DNA from: an uncultured Clostridia bacterium
GTDB taxonomy: Bacteria; Bacillota; Clostridia; Christensenellales; UBA1242
NCBI GenBank assembly: GCA_944383415.1
Contig: CALWPK010000004.1
Span: 1 to 44,196, forward strand
Direction: 5' to 3'
DNA length: 44,196 nt
Shown here: positions 9,601 through 19,000 of the stretch, piece after piece
Numbering within the stretch: the first letter of the stretch is position 1
Layout of the letters: each line of letters begins with the position of its first letter
Position numbers and translations under genes: made by a program
Notes under the pieces: model-generated
What the model was told of the DNA's origin: nothing
Databases searched by the model: none
What the model saw: only the letters and a program-made list of their open reading frames with translations

Positions 9601-10321
9601 TTTGCAAATAGAAAAAATAGAATCATTTTTTGGAGAAGAATTAAAGTCTGTATTTTATGAAATGTTTTTTGTCTTAATAAAGAAAAATATTTTACATTCA
9701 TCAGATAAGTTTATTCATTATTTAGCCAAAAAAGATATTGAATATTTGTATAGATATTATGATTTGTTTTTTATTCACGAAGAATATTTTTCTTCGAGTT
9801 ATTTAGACATAGATGCCTTAAAGCAACTACCAAATATAGCAAATAATTTACTTGTTATATATGACAGAAGTAAAAAAATTAGTAAATATGGTTTGTCTAT
9901 TTATGCTATCAAAAATATAATGTTAAACAATCTAAATAATGAAAGTTTTCTAGAATTTGCTCAACTGTTTATTGATAAATATATTTCAGAAAAAAAGGAT
10001 TTGGAAGATATGTCTACATATGTTTCATCATTAAAAAGTGAATGGCAATTAATCTACGTTCAAACTTTAATATCAAAAAATGTAGATATTGAAATTTTTA
10101 AAGTTTTAGATATATTTGCACATCCATCAATCTGGTCTGGTAGTGAAGTACCAATATATGAAAAAATGATTGAAACAATTGATACTTTTTTGGCATCAAC
10201 AACAATAACAGCTGAAAATCTTTCTTATATTACTAATATAAAAGAGAGAAAGAATAAATACATAGAATATAAAAAGAAGGCAAGATTAAGAGAGTTGTCT
10301 GATTACAGATTTTTTGCTTAA
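6620..10321 (+). CDS. STAND NTPase with PD-(D/E)XK-like N-terminus (Avs-like)
   Basis: A 1233-residue protein. The N-terminal region looks like a restriction-endonuclease fold: GTPD with D54, then FVEVTIQK with E68, where the usual ExK lysine is T70 and K73 is nearby. Then follow a P-loop HGPAGCGKT near residue 217, a Walker B ILDDVNRL near 267, and ATVRDYAK (sensor-like). The long C-terminal half is helical without clear motifs, as in the ligand-sensing repeats of STAND immune ATPases. Effector, NTPase and sensor order and length match the Avs/nSTAND group, which recognises phage proteins and then activates its nuclease. AGGAG before the ATG supports the start. It is followed after 42 bases by a HEPN-like gene. 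Exact Avs class and trigger are unknown. Confidence 0.75.
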   Translation: MNEYKTIEKELLMIDQSKMQDIVFQIIDKRYKPTNIVNLGSASGVQTTRYGTPDIFLQLSNENYIFVEVTIQKNRLLSKIKSDIEKCKENAKKLLDENANIEKVIFACVGKMKTYELQECQNLCKEFCINVNSPFEFWGLDKLSALLLHTYQSVAVSELNIKFTYEIIETLDEYLQNNKYDISQQHEFLFRENELCEIQNKLLEKNIVLLHGPAGCGKTRLCIHLAQKLKISNQINEIYYIKNAFSNPFEAICNVVEQNNVAIILDDVNRLPFKDFIIYAQKHKNVYILATVRDYAKNTIAVDLKNNNLDKLLEFIQISPLSKEEQEKVLKTIIPGASYDILVSIQNVAHENLRFAIMMAEVLNKHGYLPTEMKELMKYHFNSVNTDLKKAITKGNNINYLKSLVLLAFFHRIVMEDGDYNWEYIKAALNQIGISCDIFHDAIDYWDRQEVVNISYEGKVCEIGDQILSTYLFYKLVIEDKQISLATIFKLFFPKYRKCFVDMFNSVLPAYGYQDELIIHPLEKLWNEHYKIINNTETIQFVSVFFELLPLESLEYIKKQGIPIRQDFINILCNYEPSIYYIAAIDLIFNHIDNYSIEENIITNLIESFSVSRHSFDNQFVSQKYFLKKLLERIKNNDVCRKIFLGLTKKILDLSFHTTELNKNSLVCFTIEAKPYKYLLETRTLIWNGLITLYENYFYKDLRQLLEYFRFFSNCEKSDESKIFFSNDKQTILPFVNSQLNNQLTFEQMIILNNMLECCCSDRSDEYKNILNQLKEKSIEFKIYNEAFSRKKENFDWRSRTSKYDNVFNLINIPEDFHSYIIALQSLECGRDVISYAVDAYFRYVNKNLPSHFEEYLKKFITEFSYLDINCGEIANIISYHDKTIEFIDFVLTSSMINKNIMILELLKNLKCKDISLQLYNLCLKTFKDEYCVKNETNSVLYVSEFIEFEKFQSGFILTIFKFILESNNKNLNKYRIIDDFFIEMKTNEWSYKNLQIEKIESFFGEELKSVFYEMFFVLIKKNILHSSDKFIHYLAKKDIEYLYRYYDLFFIHEEYFSSSYLDIDALKQLPNIANNLLVIYDRSKKISKYGLSIYAIKNIMLNNLNNESFLEFAQLFIDKYISEKKDLEDMSTYVSSLKSEWQLIYVQTLISKNVDIEIFKVLDIFAHPSIWSGSEVPIYEKMIETIDTFLASTTITAENLSYITNIKERKNKYIEYKKKARLRELSDYRFFA

Positions 10322-10363
10322 CTTAAATTATCATAATATCGAAAATAGAAATCGAGGTACATT

Positions 10364-11290
10364 ATGAGAGAAATAACAGTTTTCCACATGGAACCAGAAT
10401 ATCTCTTGGGAGATTTAAACAATTTGATTACATTGAAGAAAAAAATAGCTACAGATTCTATATTATTAGAAAAAATTAAAAAAGATTATAATCAAAACAA
10501 AAAACAATATAAAAACGAATATTTTACTGCAAAGATTAATCATATGAGTAATAAATGTCTTTATTATTGGTTATACATTAAAAGATATTTTGACCAAGCT
10601 ATTTATACAGACAGTACAACTTTCCCTGATTATCAAAAAGAAGAAATGAAAAAAAATGGATGGATGTTTCCACAAGCTTTTATTCATTCACGCATTACAA
10701 CATCGGGCGGTGTTAAAATATCAACTGAAGAATTGTATATTAGATATTTTGATAAATATTTTGATAATTTGTTTAATATCAATATCGGAGAAAAAGACTC
10801 TCGAATACACAGATATTATCAACAAGCAATCTTTAATTACAAAAATAAATGTTATTATTCTTGTGCTGTATCGCTATTCCCAATAATTGAATCATATCAT
10901 CAATTCATGAACAATTTTAATGAAAATCGATTTTATAAAATAAAAGAAAATTTAAAAAATTTAGAAAATAAAATTGAAAACGTTCATCAAATTTATAATA
11001 TTAAAATATCTTACTATATAAATATAGTAAAGCAATTCAATGACTTAGCAAAAAATCATTATTTCAATATATCTTTAGATAGAACAACAGAACCAAATAT
11101 TATAAATAGAAATCGAATTATGCATGGCTTATTTACAAGAGAAATTAGTCAGAAAGATTGTTTGCAACTTTTTTGCGTTATTTCAAATATGATTGTAATT
11201 AAAAATATAATTGAAGCGAATAATAAATTAAATCATGTTTCTGAAGAATTAAAAGCATTAAAAAGTTTATTAAACAAACAACAATCATAG
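10364..11290 (+). CDS. HEPN-like protein, partner of the STAND NTPase
   Basis: A 308-residue protein whose C-terminal third carries NRNRIMHG near residue 249: an R-x4-H motif with RN, as in HEPN ribonucleases. It is preceded by the helical stretch YSCAVSLFPIIESYHQFM, usual for this fold. The N-terminal 150 residues are not recognised. A ribosome site (GAGG) precedes the ATG, and the gene follows the STAND gene by 42 bases with no terminator between them, so they form one operon. HEPN proteins in defence loci commonly cleave tRNA or mRNA. Here it may be a second effector or a regulator. The motif is clear but the role is inferred. Confidence 0.6.
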   Translation: MREITVFHMEPEYLLGDLNNLITLKKKIATDSILLEKIKKDYNQNKKQYKNEYFTAKINHMSNKCLYYWLYIKRYFDQAIYTDSTTFPDYQKEEMKKNGWMFPQAFIHSRITTSGGVKISTEELYIRYFDKYFDNLFNINIGEKDSRIHRYYQQAIFNYKNKCYYSCAVSLFPIIESYHQFMNNFNENRFYKIKENLKNLENKIENVHQIYNIKISYYINIVKQFNDLAKNHYFNISLDRTTEPNIINRNRIMHGLFTREISQKDCLQLFCVISNMIVIKNIIEANNKLNHVSEELKALKSLLNKQQS

Positions 11291-11371
11291 TTGTATTAGT
11301 AATTAACATTATATTTTAAATAAGTTTAACATATTTTTATATTTAAATTTACTAAGTTTTTATAAATGAAA

Positions 11372-11402
11372 AGTTCAATTTGGATAGTGTTGGTGCCGCC
11401 AT
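11372..11402 (+). repeat. 31-bp direct repeat, copy 2
   Basis: This is the second copy of the element at 6243-6273, 30 of 31 bases identical, 81 bases past the stop of the HEPN-like gene. Sequence on both sides is unrelated to that around copy 1, so conservation is confined to the element. Confidence 0.8.
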
Positions 11403-11412
11403 CAATTCTTTT

Positions 11413-11442
11413 AACGTACCAAATGTTTTTGGTGCGTTTCTT
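11413..11442 (+). terminator. Intrinsic terminator of the STAND-HEPN operon
   Basis: The stem AACGTACCAAA (11413-11423) pairs with TTTGGTGCGTT (11428-11438) with one G-U pair and loop TGTT, followed by TCTT. It lies 10 bases after repeat copy 2, mirroring the arrangement at copy 1. Confidence 0.7.
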
Positions 11443-11450
11443 AATTTAAC

Positions 11451-11480
11451 TTGACATTCACAATATCGTGATAATACAAT
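11451..11480 (+). promoter_or_regulatory. Promoter of the metalloprotease-like gene
   Basis: TTGACA (11451-11456), an 18-base spacer and TACAAT (11475-11480), about 40 bases upstream of the ATG at 11522. It starts right after the preceding terminator. Confidence 0.6.
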
Positions 11481-11521
11481 CGCCAAGATTTTGTTATATT
11501 TGCTAATATAGGAGATAAAAT

Positions 11522-12322
11522 ATGTTAAGTATAAAATTCAAAACAGATTCTAATATTATGGCAAGAATAATGATATCAAAAAGTATAATTCCAACTAAAT
11601 TTGCAAATTATTTATGGAACAAGTATAAATTATCATACAAACTTTTGAAAGAAAATTTTAAATCAACTAAAATTGATAGCAACATAATTTTAGAACTACA
11701 GCAACAAGAATATTTCAAAACTCATTGTATTGAAGCCAATCAAAATTTACAAAGGATACAAAATAGTTGGACAAAAAACAAAGATAAAATAAATTTATTC
11801 TTAAGCAAAGTTTTTAAAAAAGATTTTACATTAAATGTGACCGCAATTATTGTTTCCCCTATATTAAATTGTGGAGGAACCATGGGAGACAAGCAGTTTA
11901 TTTGGGGACACAATAACGGATTGACCGATGAGAATTATGATTTGGTTTATCTCGTACATGAATCTTTGCATTCTTATTTTAAAAATGACATGATAACACA
12001 TGCTATAATAGAAAATATAACTGATTTTGAATTGGCTAAATTGTTAAATAATTCCGAAAAAGGCTATACTGGCCACGATTATATAAAAAATTTACATATT
12101 CAAATTTTACCTTTTTGGAATCTTTATTTAAACAAAACTCAGAAGCATATTGAAGAAGAAAACATAATCAACAATATTACCTACAACTTGAATGATTTTT
12201 ATAAATATAAACCCCAAATAAAAAATATGAATATAGATGAGTTTGTTGATTTCTTAGAAAAATTAAATTTAGACAAATTGTTAGATGTAAAAAACGTATA
12301 TACTATAAACATAAAAAAATAA
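11522..12322 (+). CDS. Putative HExxH zinc metallopeptidase
   Basis: A 266-residue protein with a clear HExxH motif: H146-E147-S-L-H150 in VYLVHESLHSYF. Acidic residues that could be the third zinc ligand follow in HAIIENITDFELA (E164 or E170), as in gluzincins. No signal peptide is seen, so it is probably cytoplasmic. The family is not recognised; upstream, FIWGHNNG and LNCGGTMGD may shape the active site. It has its own promoter, a GGAG ribosome site and its own terminator, so it is a single-gene unit in the island. By position it may be a defence or toxin protease, but nothing else in the sequence shows its target. Confidence 0.6.
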   Translation: MLSIKFKTDSNIMARIMISKSIIPTKFANYLWNKYKLSYKLLKENFKSTKIDSNIILELQQQEYFKTHCIEANQNLQRIQNSWTKNKDKINLFLSKVFKKDFTLNVTAIIVSPILNCGGTMGDKQFIWGHNNGLTDENYDLVYLVHESLHSYFKNDMITHAIIENITDFELAKLLNNSEKGYTGHDYIKNLHIQILPFWNLYLNKTQKHIEEENIINNITYNLNDFYKYKPQIKNMNIDEFVDFLEKLNLDKLLDVKNVYTINIKK

Positions 12323-12432
12323 TGAAGTGGAGTACTGTTCGACAATCTAACGCCCGCCAATCAAAGTCGCGTTTGAACACCAATAAATTTAGATATATTT
12401 GTAGCAAAAGTGTTGCAGGCGTGATGTTTTAT

Positions 12433-12461
12433 AGAGATAGGTGAAATACCTATTTCTTTTT
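12433..12461 (+). terminator. Terminator of the metalloprotease-like gene
   Basis: The stem AGAGATAGGT (12433-12442) pairs with ACCTATTTCT (12448-12457) with one G-U pair and loop GAAAT, followed by a T-run. Confidence 0.7.
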
Positions 12462-12837
12462 CTACAGAACTCTCCTTATTATCTTTGTCTTTCGTGAGGA
12501 GCGGTTAGCAAAATTCTCATATTAAGTCAACTGAAGGAAATACCGCTCAAACTTAATACTTATATAAAGATTCATTTAAGAAACACTATTAAACAATTGC
12601 GATCAAAAAGTAATCTTGAAACATAAAAATATGAAATTAATTAATGAGTATATCGTCATAGCGACACAATTGATACACGAATAATTCTTTGAAAATTGAC
12701 ACATTTATGATTTTCAAACTATCAACTCTTATCTACCGATTTTGCAAAATTGACTTTCAATTTTACTTAATGTTCATTCAGTATAGATTTTCGCTATTTA
12801 CAAATTTTTTTGAAGTAAATTTTGGATGAGTAAAAAT
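12462..12837. other. Gene-free stretch
   Basis: I see no reading frame with a start and ribosome site, no RNA gene and no strong repeat here. It is the worn boundary between the defence island and the core genes. Confidence 0.5.
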
Positions 12838-13045
12838 CCACCAGTGAACCTGGTGGCTTTGCATGTAACGGGTAAAACCCTTCTTTGTTAACAACACGAA
12901 ATCGTGTACATTTATTGCTTAATTTTGTTTTTTGCTTTTTTATTAAACTTTTGTTAATATAATTTTTATGTTATATTTAGGCACTTTATTAATATTTTTT
13001 GTTCATCGGTAAACCTCAACCGAACCCCCAGACTATCTGGGGGTT
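12838..13045. mobile_element. Hairpin-rich candidate IS200/IS605-type non-autonomous element
   Basis: A cluster of perfect hairpins lies here: CCACCAG-tgaac-CTGGTGG (12838-12856), GGGT-aaa-ACCC (12870-12880), palindrome TTGTTAACAA (12885-12894), ACACGA-aa-TCGTGT (12894-12907) and AACCCCCAGA-cta-TCTGGGGGTT (13023-13045). G/C-rich hairpins near both ends of a short A/T-rich body resemble the end hairpins of IS200/IS605 elements and their transposase-less derivatives. There is no transposase frame. The right hairpin could also serve as a terminator on either strand. Confidence 0.35.
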
Positions 13046-13056
13046 TTCATTTACAA

Positions 13057-13088
13057 AAAAGAGATAAGATTATGGTCTTATCTCTTTT
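13057..13088 (-). terminator. Terminator built from the last codons of the giant surface gene
   Basis: A perfect 13-bp stem (AAAAGAGATAAGA / TCTTATCTCTTTT on the minus strand) has the loop CCATAA, so the TAA stop sits in the loop and the 5' arm encodes the last residues. A T-run follows. Confidence 0.9.
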
Positions 13089-16000
13089 ATTGCTGTGTAT
13101 TCTAATCGAATGTTCACATTATCTTCGGTCATATAAGAGATCTGAAGCCTCGAGCCCAAATCTTGTATTGTGTACACTTTGCCATTGAGCAAAATTGAGT
13201 AACCCGTGTCTATCTCAGTGATCTCCAACTCTGCATCTAAATTACTGCTTGAAATGGTATATATTCCATTATGGACGTCTATTATCAAACTATCCTTGCC
13301 TGCTTCTGTCAAAATCACTTTGGTGATCACTCTATCATCTGAGGTGCTCTCTTTATTGAAAGAGATTTCACCAAGTTCGGAATAATTTTGCCCGCTCAAT
13401 GCGGTATCTGAAACTGGATCGTTTTCAACTGATGGATTTTCGTTCTCCAACTCATCTATGCTAGTATAAACATACTCTTCCATCTGAACGTTATACGTCT
13501 TGGCGGTGACTGATACCTGAATGGTCTTGTCTCTATCCAGCACAATCAGTTCTTCAATCCTATCAGCAGTCATATTGAGGTCTCCTGAAGTGGTGATAGT
13601 ATATTTGCCCTCAACTATTGTCGAGATCGTCACAAGGATTTCGCTACCCTCTTCAAAATAGATCGAATTCAAGCCCTCAATGATAGGGACGTCTGTCTCG
13701 ACGATAGCATAATCAATGCCTCTAATCAGTTCGATAACGAGTCTATATTTGTTGATCGTCTCAACACCAAGTCTGATATCTAGACTTCCGACTTCGTCTA
13801 GCAATTCGCTAGTGATGGTGAGTTCGTTGCCATCAATTGCGATTCTTTGATTGCTCGAATTGACATAATAATAATGTCGCAAAGTCTCAGTCTCTAGATC
13901 TTTTAGACGGTTAAATGTGATCGTGCGTCCGACATATAGCCCTATGATTTGAGTGCTGTCATCTGTCACCATCTTTTCTCCGCCTTCGATCGTGTAATTC
14001 TTCGAGTTGGTATCAGGTTGATTGAATGTGGCGGTCACATCTTGCTTGCTCACATAGATTGTATACTCTCCGCTATCAAGGATCAGGTCAAAACTATCAG
14101 TCACTACTAAAACATTATTCGTGATGCTACTGGTGTTTATTCCGCTATTATTCTGCTTGTAGCCATAATATGCGTATCCAGTGTTGAGGTCAAGTCGAAC
14201 TTCCACGCTCCTACCCTCGATCACGCGGATATTTTCAAGTTCATCTTCTGCTTCGCCATTGACATAAGCAGTCATTTCACCATAATCATCGCCCGCAAGA
14301 GCCTTTGTACTATCTGATAGGGCGAATCTAAACGATACCACATCATTTGGTTGCATATTGATCTTGACCACTATCTCTACCACTCCGCTATCATAGTCAT
14401 CATCTTGAACGATATAAGCATAGCCAAAGAGTTCTTTTCCATTGATCTCTACGCGAATGTTGTAGTCAGAATGCACCGAATAGCGCAATTCTAATATGCT
14501 TCCGACATAGACTTCGCTATCTCCCATCAGCACGAAATTGGTCAAAATGCCTGACAAATTTTCTAACGTGGTAGGTTCGCCGTCCAACTCATAACGTACC
14601 TCTACGCCCAATGCTTTAGGCAAGAATCGTACCACGATCTGAGAATCTCGATCCACCGATAGTGTGTCTCCTTCTAGTAGTACATCATTTAGATAATATT
14701 CCACGCCTTCATACCTACTATCGTCATAGGTTGATTCGATGGTGTTCATAAGACCGTTGTAGGTATAGATCAGTCCACGTGTGGTATAATAACCGCCACT
14801 CACACTTGCCTGATTGCCTAGCACTATCTCTTCTGTGTTGTTCGTGCCATTTGAGATCACTACAGTTCTAGTCGTACTATTCGTGTCGTGGTCTAGGCGT
14901 TGAACTAAGACATCTATTTCAAATATCTCACGCACATTGATAGTCATATATATAGTCCTATTTTCAATAGGAACGATCTCATAGGTTGTGTAGATGACCA
15001 TATAACTTAGCAAGTCGCCGTTGATCATAATCTCTTCGTCTGGCTGAGTGAAGCACAAGAAATCGTACGCTCTATATTGACGCACAATGCTTGCCGGATT
15101 TCTTGGCTCGTAGACATAACTAGACAAAATCGCATATTCAGTGTTGTTTGCATCATTGTGGATATATCCATATCCTCCAATGCTGAGCGGGCTGAATGCT
15201 TTGGTCAAATTGACTGACTCATCTTTTAGACTCCAAGTATACATATCTATTTCTGCCAACCATGCACTCTCGTCCGTTTTGCTAGAGTCATAAACTTTCA
15301 CTTTGTATTCAAACTCAATTTCTTGAGTGTTGATATCTATAGTGCCCAAATGCGTGTTAGCCACTTGGTATAGCAAATCTTGGAAATTATAATAATTCGT
15401 CCTCAACCATTCACTAGTCATATTTAGGACATAATACTGTTCCCCAGTATTCTCCCAATGCTCACTGGTCTGCATCACCAAGACCCTACCATTAGGAAGA
15501 GTGAAAGTGTAGGCATTTTCGTCATATTCGTATCCAGTGTATGCATTGTAGGTGATATAATACACGCTGTTTACTATCATATCCGTGACATTCAGACTGA
15601 TCACATAAGGACTAATAGCACCATTTGGATAAGTCACTCTAAACGTTCCAGCCGAATTGTCTCCGACTCCCATTTCCACCAACATATCATATAAAATATA
15701 GGTGAAATTCACTGTGATATTGTAGGTCGAATTCGTGTCGCAATTTTGATTCTCTATGACGTCCATATCTATTACACCACTTGAATATGAAGTGAGATCT
15801 ACAAACAATTCTCCCTCTGTGCTGGTCGGATTGCTAGCAGTAGCGTTCGCGAATCTATAGCCTATCATCGTATCATAATATCCACTATTCGCCGCAGTAG
15901 TATCTTGGCTCTGGTCATAGAAATCTATCACAAAATCACATCCTGCATATAGTACAGGTGCGGTAGGAAGATTTGTATTTGCATTTGTCAATCTAGTTAA

Positions 16001-19000
16001 AGTTGATAAATCAATAGGCAAAGTATCACCTGAAGGATAAATATAATATTCCATAGTGTGACTATCATTATTATATATTGCAAGATATCTACCGCTAGTA
16101 TTCTCTGCACCTGCATATTGGTCAGCAATTCTGTCAATAAATTCAATTACCACATAGCCGTACCTGCCATTCACTCCGTCCAAAACTGTACTAACATCGA
16201 GATTATAATTTTTCCTAAAGTAGAAAGCGGTCATACTGTCCACAGTCTTATTTGTCCCTCCGTCAGTGTACATCCAAATTCCAGCCTCAGCATCAGTATG
16301 TTCTGCATAGTTTGATGTCTCTTCAGCGTGAACCGTCTCATCGTATTCTGTCGTTTTGTATATATATCTTCTACCAGAGGTTGAGGTATTGTCATTGATC
16401 CAGAAAATCAATGTGAAATAGTCAGTTCTAAATGTAGGCAAGTTACCTGTCTGCTGTTCGTTGGCAAGGTAGATATAGAAATTTCCGTTGCTACCATAAA
16501 TGTTACGCAAAGGAGCCAATGTACCGTTTGAAATTTCATTCTCATATTCCGCGCGATAAGGTGATAATACATTATCTGCATAATCTTCTATGAACTTATA
16601 ATTCGAAATATTCTGGCTATAACTCGTGTATCCAAAATTCCTATATGTGTAGGTGTTGCCAGCATAAGAGGTGGTGTTCGTGAGAGCATAGTCGCTACCC
16701 TCCACCGAATAGACTCCGTCTCTATTCCTAGCACCATTGAGATTCACTCTATACACATTGTCCACATAATACGGCTCTACATACAAAGTATATACCACAT
16801 AAGTATATGCATTCGAATTTGTGCTATATTGATCGTAAGTTAAATTCCTATAGTTATATATGGTGATGCCGTCACCTGGTACAATGATATTTTCACTGCC
16901 CCTAGTCGTGAGGTAGTATATGATTGACTTGCCCGACCTAGACAATGCGGTCGCGTCATTGAAAGTATACGTAGAACCATAATTCGTGCTAGATAGTAGC
17001 ACAGATGAACCCGATCCACTCGACTGAATATTTATAGTAGTAGCACGCCACGTTGGGAACATTGATATTGTAGGGCGCACCATTTGATCGAATCCTAATA
17101 GATCATCCAATCTCTCGGCATAAAGCGCCATATCATTCATATTGTTGCTCACTAGGTCTTCCACAGCCACCAATCTATATGACGATTGATGTGCCCATCC
17201 GTTCCACGTAGGATATAGATAATATGTGGTGCTACCATAAGTGAACTGTATCGTCCAGTCAGTGATCTCGTAGCCATAATTGTATAGATAATACGAACCT
17301 ACATTGCTACTTGCTCGCAGACCGGCAGTAATTTGATTGCCTTTATAGAAAGGTAGATATGTGTTGTTCATTCGGCTAGTCATAAACGAGTATCTATAGT
17401 CGTCATTGTTTTTGACTGTGAAGTTAAGTTCGGTGTTGCTGACTTTGCTTACTTCACCTGTGCCCCACACTCCGAGATAGTTTGTATCTGAATTTGCATT
17501 CCAATATGTGGCGCTAGGGTTATTGGTGATCTCCACATCATAAGTGTTCGACCACTTGGCATTCAGAATACCACTAGGCAGATCTCCATAACTGCCAGAA
17601 TCTAGAGACATGATCTGATAGTATGTGTTGCCGATTAAACCGATAACCGATTCGGAATATCTGAATTGCCAATACCCTGCCGGACCGCTGACTGTCAACG
17701 TGCCACCAGACGCATACGCCGAATATGAGGTGTTGCCCACCACTCTGCCACCAGACACATTGATGATCCAGTATCCGAACGATTTACCTATATTATTTAG
17801 ATAATTCTTCTCTGTCGTGGTCAGACTATTATACAATTGACTGCTTGAATATACGTTGACTCTTGATTCTATATCAAATGTGTTGACTATGCTCCTAGAT
17901 GTCCCGCTAGAGTTGGCGATGAACGAGTGAGGCATATCATAATTAATCAAATTGAACACAGCACGAATCTCAGTATCTGACGTGATTTCAAGATTGCTAT
18001 CTAAATCCGTCCACGATGACCACGAGCCACCCGAATATCTCCTGTATTGGAACTTAGAGAATGTGTAGCCATAAGGTTTCGTCGTGACAGTATACACGCC
18101 ATCACTCGGCTGAACATAATCTGCTGGCATATCGTCGTCATTTGGCTTGGTGATCGTGAGTGTATTCCTAGAAGATTTGATATCTGTACCATAAATTAGA
18201 TCGGGTGCCTCAGTCTTGTCCCAATTTCCACCCGAGCCATTGCTACTCGTCCCTGTCGAACTGGTGACGGATAGTGTGAGGTCATAAGTGTTGAACGCCC
18301 GCTCGAAATATGCTGTGATCGTTGTATCTGTCTCGATCGTAAGATTGGAGGATACATCTCTCTCACCTCTACCGATATCATAAGTCCATTTATCAAATGA
18401 GTATGTGAATTTAACTGTCGAGGAGTTTGGAATTGCATAGACTGTATTTTGACCGCTAGATGAATTTGAATAACTTATTGAAATATTATTGTTTGAAAAG
18501 GTAAATATTGATCCATAACCTACATCAGTAAAGGTGGCAGTACGTGCTGTCAGACTACCCCAAGGTGTAGATGTAGCCACTCGGAAAGTTACAGAGTATG
18601 ACACTGGTATCGCTTTGAAATACGCTCTATATCTATAATCTGAAAGTTTTTCAAAATGACTAAATTCATAAGTATATCGATTAGTGTCCACAACCCACGC
18701 ATAACCGAGTTTGCTATTCGCTTTGTTAGAATATATACTATCTCCGCTGGTACGGAAAGAATCAGGATCATCTCCCCACAAAACTGTGTAGGATAAGTCA
18801 GATGTGATCCGATCCTCATCTGTAGTATATCTCTCTATTCTAAGAGTATTATTACCTGCAAAATCATAATAAGGAAATCCATTTAATGGCGAACCATTTT
18901 CTCTCGCATTTTCGATTCCTGCATTACCGCTATATGCATTCCATCCACCTCCCCATCCGTTTGCTTCGCTATTCTTGGATATCAATATATTATAATTGTC

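Noticed and set aside
15458..16315. Plus-strand reading frames inside the giant gene
   Set aside because: They have no ribosome sites and are antisense shadows of the repetitive, open minus-strand gene.
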